Notes under the pieces: model-generated
Told to the model about the DNA's origin: nothing
The model's database searches: none
The model's input: the letters and a program-made list of their open reading frames with translations, nothing else
Made by a program: the position numbers and the translations under genes
Shown here: positions 60,032 through 64,000 of the stretch, piece by piece
Position numbering within the stretch: position 1 is the stretch's first letter
Layout: every line of letters begins with the position of its first letter
Source: Acanthaster planci
Lineage: Eukaryota > Echinodermata > Asteroidea > Valvatida > Acanthasteridae
DNA length: 64,000 nt
NCBI RefSeq assembly: GCF_001949145.1
Contig: NW_019091504.1
Coordinates: forward strand, 792,026 to 856,025
Reading direction: 5' to 3'

Positions 60032-62576
60032 TCTTGCTGGGTAAGACTCAGAACCGCTCAGTTACTTGGAGTTGCTTCTTTTATGTTCTTGAAGTGCTTT
60101 TTATTGTAGGTTTTTTCTCGAAGTGTTTTTCTTGTTCTAAGCAGGGTATTCGATGAGAAAAAAAATAAGTTCCATTTTAGCGGAAATTTTAATGCCTTGG
60201 TCTTGAGAGTGACGATTGTCTTGCCCTCCACCCCTCTCGCTTCAATGGAATCTTCTTAGAGTCACTCCCGTATACCGTGTGACGTAGCATTTGGCGCGTA
60301 ACTTTGTGTCCCAGGATACACCTTGACATAGCTTCATGCGTAGCGCTAGAGTCATTATGGTCGCTCGCGCTGTTAATGAGATTGCCTGCAAGGCGTGTCA
60401 TTCCGTCGTGCCGCTGTCGTTACTGGACCGTGACACTGCCTCTTCTGACCCGACGCACAGTGAGCGCCACCCGGCGTGTGGGAGGCACGCGTAGTGAAAA
60501 ACACTCCTGGTACAGAACTTTGAATAATTCAAGCAGATAATTTACGATGAGTATTGCCCTTCACAGGCTGTCACGGCTGGCTAAGGAGTCAATCATAACC
60601 TCCAACTATCCCCTCCCGAAGTTCCAGTTCAAAATATCTCACCCAGGGATTCCATTTCCCCTTTTTCTCAGACTGCCAGTTTGAAGTTAATTTCTCTGCA
60701 CTGCAAAATTTTGAAGTTAAACCAAACAAAAGCTGATGTGCTGAACCAGTGCTCTTCTACATGTATAGTGTAGTGCATTTACACCATGCAGAGGTTTGAA
60801 ATTGTGGATTTTAGTAAAATGGGCTATCCTGTCTATATTTTGGAGGACAATGTTATGATAGAAAGTTGAACAGGAAATAAGGACTGCACACTTTAACAGA
60901 AGAAAGGCGAAAAACCCTAAGGCGTGAAAATCACCAAGTTATGTGTTTCTGAGGGTTGTGCCTTGGTTGTGTCTTTGCCTAACGATCTTTTTAAAGACGT
61001 CATTGGTCTGTAGCTTTGCAAGGGGGCAATCAGTTCGAGCGGCTGGGATATCGTCACGTGGTCCTACTTCTTAATTTAATCTGGAGTTCATCGAATTCAG
61101 GTCCAGACAGTCTTATTATGATACATGAGTGCGACCGCCCAGCAAGGCTTTATCAGCAACTACAATACCCACATGATGACTTATAAAGATAAAAATGAAC
61201 ATGAAACAGTTCATGGGAATAAGTATGCTTGCCAACGATCGCCCCATGCGCAAAAGCATTCCTACATAATGGTTGAATAAGGCGACACAAAACGTGACTC
61301 GTGGAAAACGTGTTCACACTTTCGGGGGGGGGGAAGAGGACATGTTTTCGATTGATGGGGTGGGGGAATGGAACTTACCGATTTCATTTTGGATTAAACC
61401 AGGGATGCGTCAAGATTAAGTTTGAATGATTTCTGCACTTTCAAGATATGAACGTTGGCTGAGTCATTCGAGGAGGAATGGCGGGAAAGGATGAGTCAAA
61501 ATAGGATGGAGTCATCAACTCTGATGATCACTGATGAGCTTCATGTTATCAACTCTCATGGGATGGAGGAGAAAATTGCCAGGCGTAGTGTGGCAGTTCA
61601 TAAATTGTATTCTGTCTGCGGGGATTCACTCACAATTAACAGTGGTTTATTCGTGAAATCGTTTAAAATCCTGTCCTCAAATTATTTGCAAAATTACACA
61701 TTACATGCTCGATTTTATCGTTTGTATTTTGCGACAATCGTATTCAGAATGTAAAATTTATTTTTGACATTTATGATTGGAAGGTTTTGTACAGTGGACG
61801 CGGCAACGAGACGAAGGTTTGCGGTCGCATCATGTAAACATCTCTACTGTGGGTGAGTGACGTTGAAAGCGAACCAGTAGACAATTCAGGTAGTATTACC
61901 GCTGGACTGAGAAGGCATACCAACCGATCCTCCCGGTTTTAATTACTAATTTAGAAAAATATATGCAGGGTGATACCGCAAATCTTTGTCTCATTTTTCA
62001 TTAGGTTTCTCGAAAGGCGTTCATTCTTCTCAAAATACCTATGCAATTTGAAATTTTCTTTCCAGCGTCGCTTCGCTGATAAATCGCTGCCACGGCAGGG
62101 TTTAACTTATCTGAGTTAATTAATGCAATAACGCACCATTGGGGAGGCTAACACGTTAATTGCCCCGAGCTCCGGATGAACTGAAGTGTGCTATGGGAGT
62201 TCGACTTTCCTCGTGATGGACCAGCGTGACGTATTCACTTGTCAATTCATTATCAGTCATTTGTGCACATCTCAAGGTTTCTGTTTTGAGGTATTGACTT
62301 ATGGGACTCCAATGTTAAATGTTTTCCATGAGTGGGTTTGGCGGGTCGGGTGCGTTGACTGCAAAATTGACCCTGCATGGCCTTGACTGAGGAAATGTTT
62401 CAGCGCAGTCAAGTGTCTTTTCTCCAATCAAATTTCATCCCAAACGTAGTTCGGGCAAGGGCATTGCTCTTTATGACTTAGTTCATCATATGTCAATACA
62501 CCTGTAATGATATGAACACCTCCGCGCGCGGATGAGATTTGAAGCTTTGAAGCTTTTCATCATGATGGTGGTAGCA
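60032..62576. other. Upstream flank of the methyltransferase
   Basis: No gene is recognised. Positions 60230-60500 are CpG-richer than average and give a 78-codon arginine-rich plus frame (60304-60540) that is probably chance. A G-run lies near 61324-61333. Confidence 0.45.
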
Positions 62577-62819
62577 AGTAAACTAGATAGGTTTGCGGTA
62601 GCACCGTGGATACTTCTGAGTATGTGGGGTTCTGAAAAGAACCGGTGGTACTCAACGTTTCGGGCAGTATGCTGTGTCCTGGCAGTCTCGATCTTGACGA
62701 TGGACACAGCATACTGTCCGAAACGTTGAGTACCACCGGTTCTTTTCAGAACCCCACATCATGACTCAAAAAAAATCTATCTATCTCCATGGTGCTACCG
62801 CAAACCCATCTAGTTTACT
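62577..62819. repeat. Long near-perfect hairpin (foldback element)
   Basis: Arms 62577-62679 and 62702-62819 are inverted copies. The inner ~65 bp match almost perfectly (GGACACAGCATACTG to AACCCCACAT), and the outer block AGTAAACTAGAT plus GGTTTGCGGTAGCACC also pairs. The right arm carries about 15 extra bases, A-rich with a TCTATCTATC microrepeat. The loop is about 22 nt. It is probably a foldback-type miniature element. No clear target duplication was found. Confidence 0.85.
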
Positions 62820-64000
62820 CAACGTACCTCTGCTATCCAGCAATGCGTTTCGTTGCGGTTACTTTATATAATAGTTCCCCCTCCACACGCATCGGTTTGT
62901 GCATTGAGCATGCATGGCCAAAAAGTGAAAAATTTTGCCTATATCTTGGAAAAACTGAAATATTTTGCGGTAGCGGTATGTCAATTTTTCATGAAATCAA
63001 TTTCAACATAAACTCCTCTCGGCTCTATACCAACGGTGATTAAAATTCGTCACGATTAATGATATCAGGGAAAAGTTATTCAACAGTGTACATGTGTACG
63101 TATTCAAACATCAAATCTTTAACGTGTATAGGGACCGTAAAGGGTTCGCCACTGGATGTGAGTCCATGATTGGGAAAACCCGTTTACAAGTCCTACAAGT
63201 TCTTCAAAAAAGTTAAAGTCCAACAATAGGAGCTCATACCCTTTTTTAAAGGAGGAAGCAAAACTACGCCCACATCCTATAATTTCCTGCAGTCACATTA
63301 CATGCCATGGTTGAGTTTAACAGTGCTCAGAACTTGAATCCCTTTAATAGTCTTCGAGAAACCATGAATTATATCCAGAGAAAAGTGTACGATAAGTAGG
63401 TAGTTAGATGCCGACCATTTTATATGTATATTATTTGTTTTTCAACCTAAGGATAAAATTGCTACTCACATCTTGATCACAAAGGCCTACATTTCCCCCT
63501 GAATTAGGGGCCTAAGTGACCTCCAACAGCGACATTTATCGGGGGGGGTGGTACGATCGCGAGGTGAATCCATGGATCCACTGCCATTACGCTAGCATCA
63601 TGTAAATGGATTCCCTCTCTTACACTCGTCTCTGTTCCAGTTAGTCCGCTGAGGCATGCAGAAAACAGCCACTAAGTTCACATTTTCCAGCCCTAATTCC
63701 CTTGGCCTGCTCTACCTGCTTTCAAGTACTGAATGCCTCAACTCGAAAATTCAAAGGGTATCGGACAAATTTACAGACTAGAGCAATGGCTTCTTAGGCA
63801 GTGGCGTGGCCAGGGGGGGGGCTGGGGCACTGATCTTAGTCTTACATGGTCTTACAGGCCAACTATTTTTCTCATGGGGCATAACGCAGACCTTGAATTT
63901 AAAACTACATGATTTGATTTGCCCGATAACCAGAACTTGAAAACAGTCACTATCCTTGTTATAATTATTGCTGTCTGTAATGTTGCAAAAAATACATGGG
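62820..64000. other. Right-edge non-coding DNA
   Basis: No gene is recognised. G-runs lie near 63541 and 63814. The GCAGTGGCGTGGCCAGGGGG sequence at about 63799-63818 resembles an end of common invertebrate DNA-transposon repeats, but no matching opposite end is in the window. Confidence 0.4.

Noticed and set aside
1-64000. tRNA, rRNA, snRNA genes and CRISPR arrays
   Set aside because: No clover-leaf A/B-box pair, snRNA core or regularly spaced direct repeat with unique spacers was found on reading both strands. Short degenerate copies could have been missed.

Overview
The window is nuclear DNA from an animal, most likely a marine invertebrate deuterostome. It has split genes with GT-AG introns, AT-rich non-coding DNA, and several kinds of degenerate transposon. 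Short words common in echinoderm and related genomes recur, such as ACATGTAC and TAGGCCTA; the echinoderm-like assignment is an inference. No prokaryotic features, CRISPR arrays, tRNA or rRNA genes were recognised. There is one 900-base assembly gap (8957-9856).

Three host genes are supported. (1) On the minus strand, about 19.9 to 2.1 kb, is the 5' part of a secreted or membrane protein with MAM domains. It has a signal peptide exon, one complete MAM domain, a Pro/Thr linker and most of a second MAM domain; the gene continues beyond the left edge. (2) On the plus strand, 30.6 to 37.8 kb, is a complete six-exon RBM8A (Y14), the exon-junction-complex RNA-binding subunit. All splice phases close to give 169 codons. 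(3) On the minus strand, 59.8 to 46.5 kb, is a complete four-exon SAM-dependent methyltransferase of the Rv2258c-like type (winged-helix N-terminus plus Rossmann methyltransferase). All phases close to give 367 codons. It has a textbook TATA box upstream and a poly(A) signal downstream. RBM8A is divergent from the MAM gene and convergent with the methyltransferase. The three genes have unrelated roles and no operon-like link.

The rest is accessory DNA. The MAM introns hold two different decayed non-LTR retrotransposons (about 4.8-7.5 kb and 11.3-12.2 kb), a DIRS-type tyrosine-recombinase retrotransposon (14.4-17.9 kb), a miniature element with 166-bp inverted termini (10.5-11.0 kb), and two of three copies of a ~240-bp dispersed repeat (third copy at 25.1 kb). 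The DIRS element keeps its diagnostic inverted termini and internal complementary region but has lost the catalytic half of its recombinase. Between 25.4 and 27.7 kb lie a decayed C2H2 zinc-finger gene, a 21-bp-period minisatellite and a compact block of palindromic CRE/AP-1-like sites. RBM8A intron 1 and the DNA just past its poly(A) signal carry inverted repeats. A 182-bp hAT-like miniature element with an exact 8-bp target duplication sits in the last methyltransferase intron. A near-perfect ~100-bp-arm hairpin lies at 62.6 kb.

No convincing new biological system is visible. The best leads are the DIRS remnant, the miniature inverted-repeat families, and the intron-bearing bacterial-type methyltransferase.
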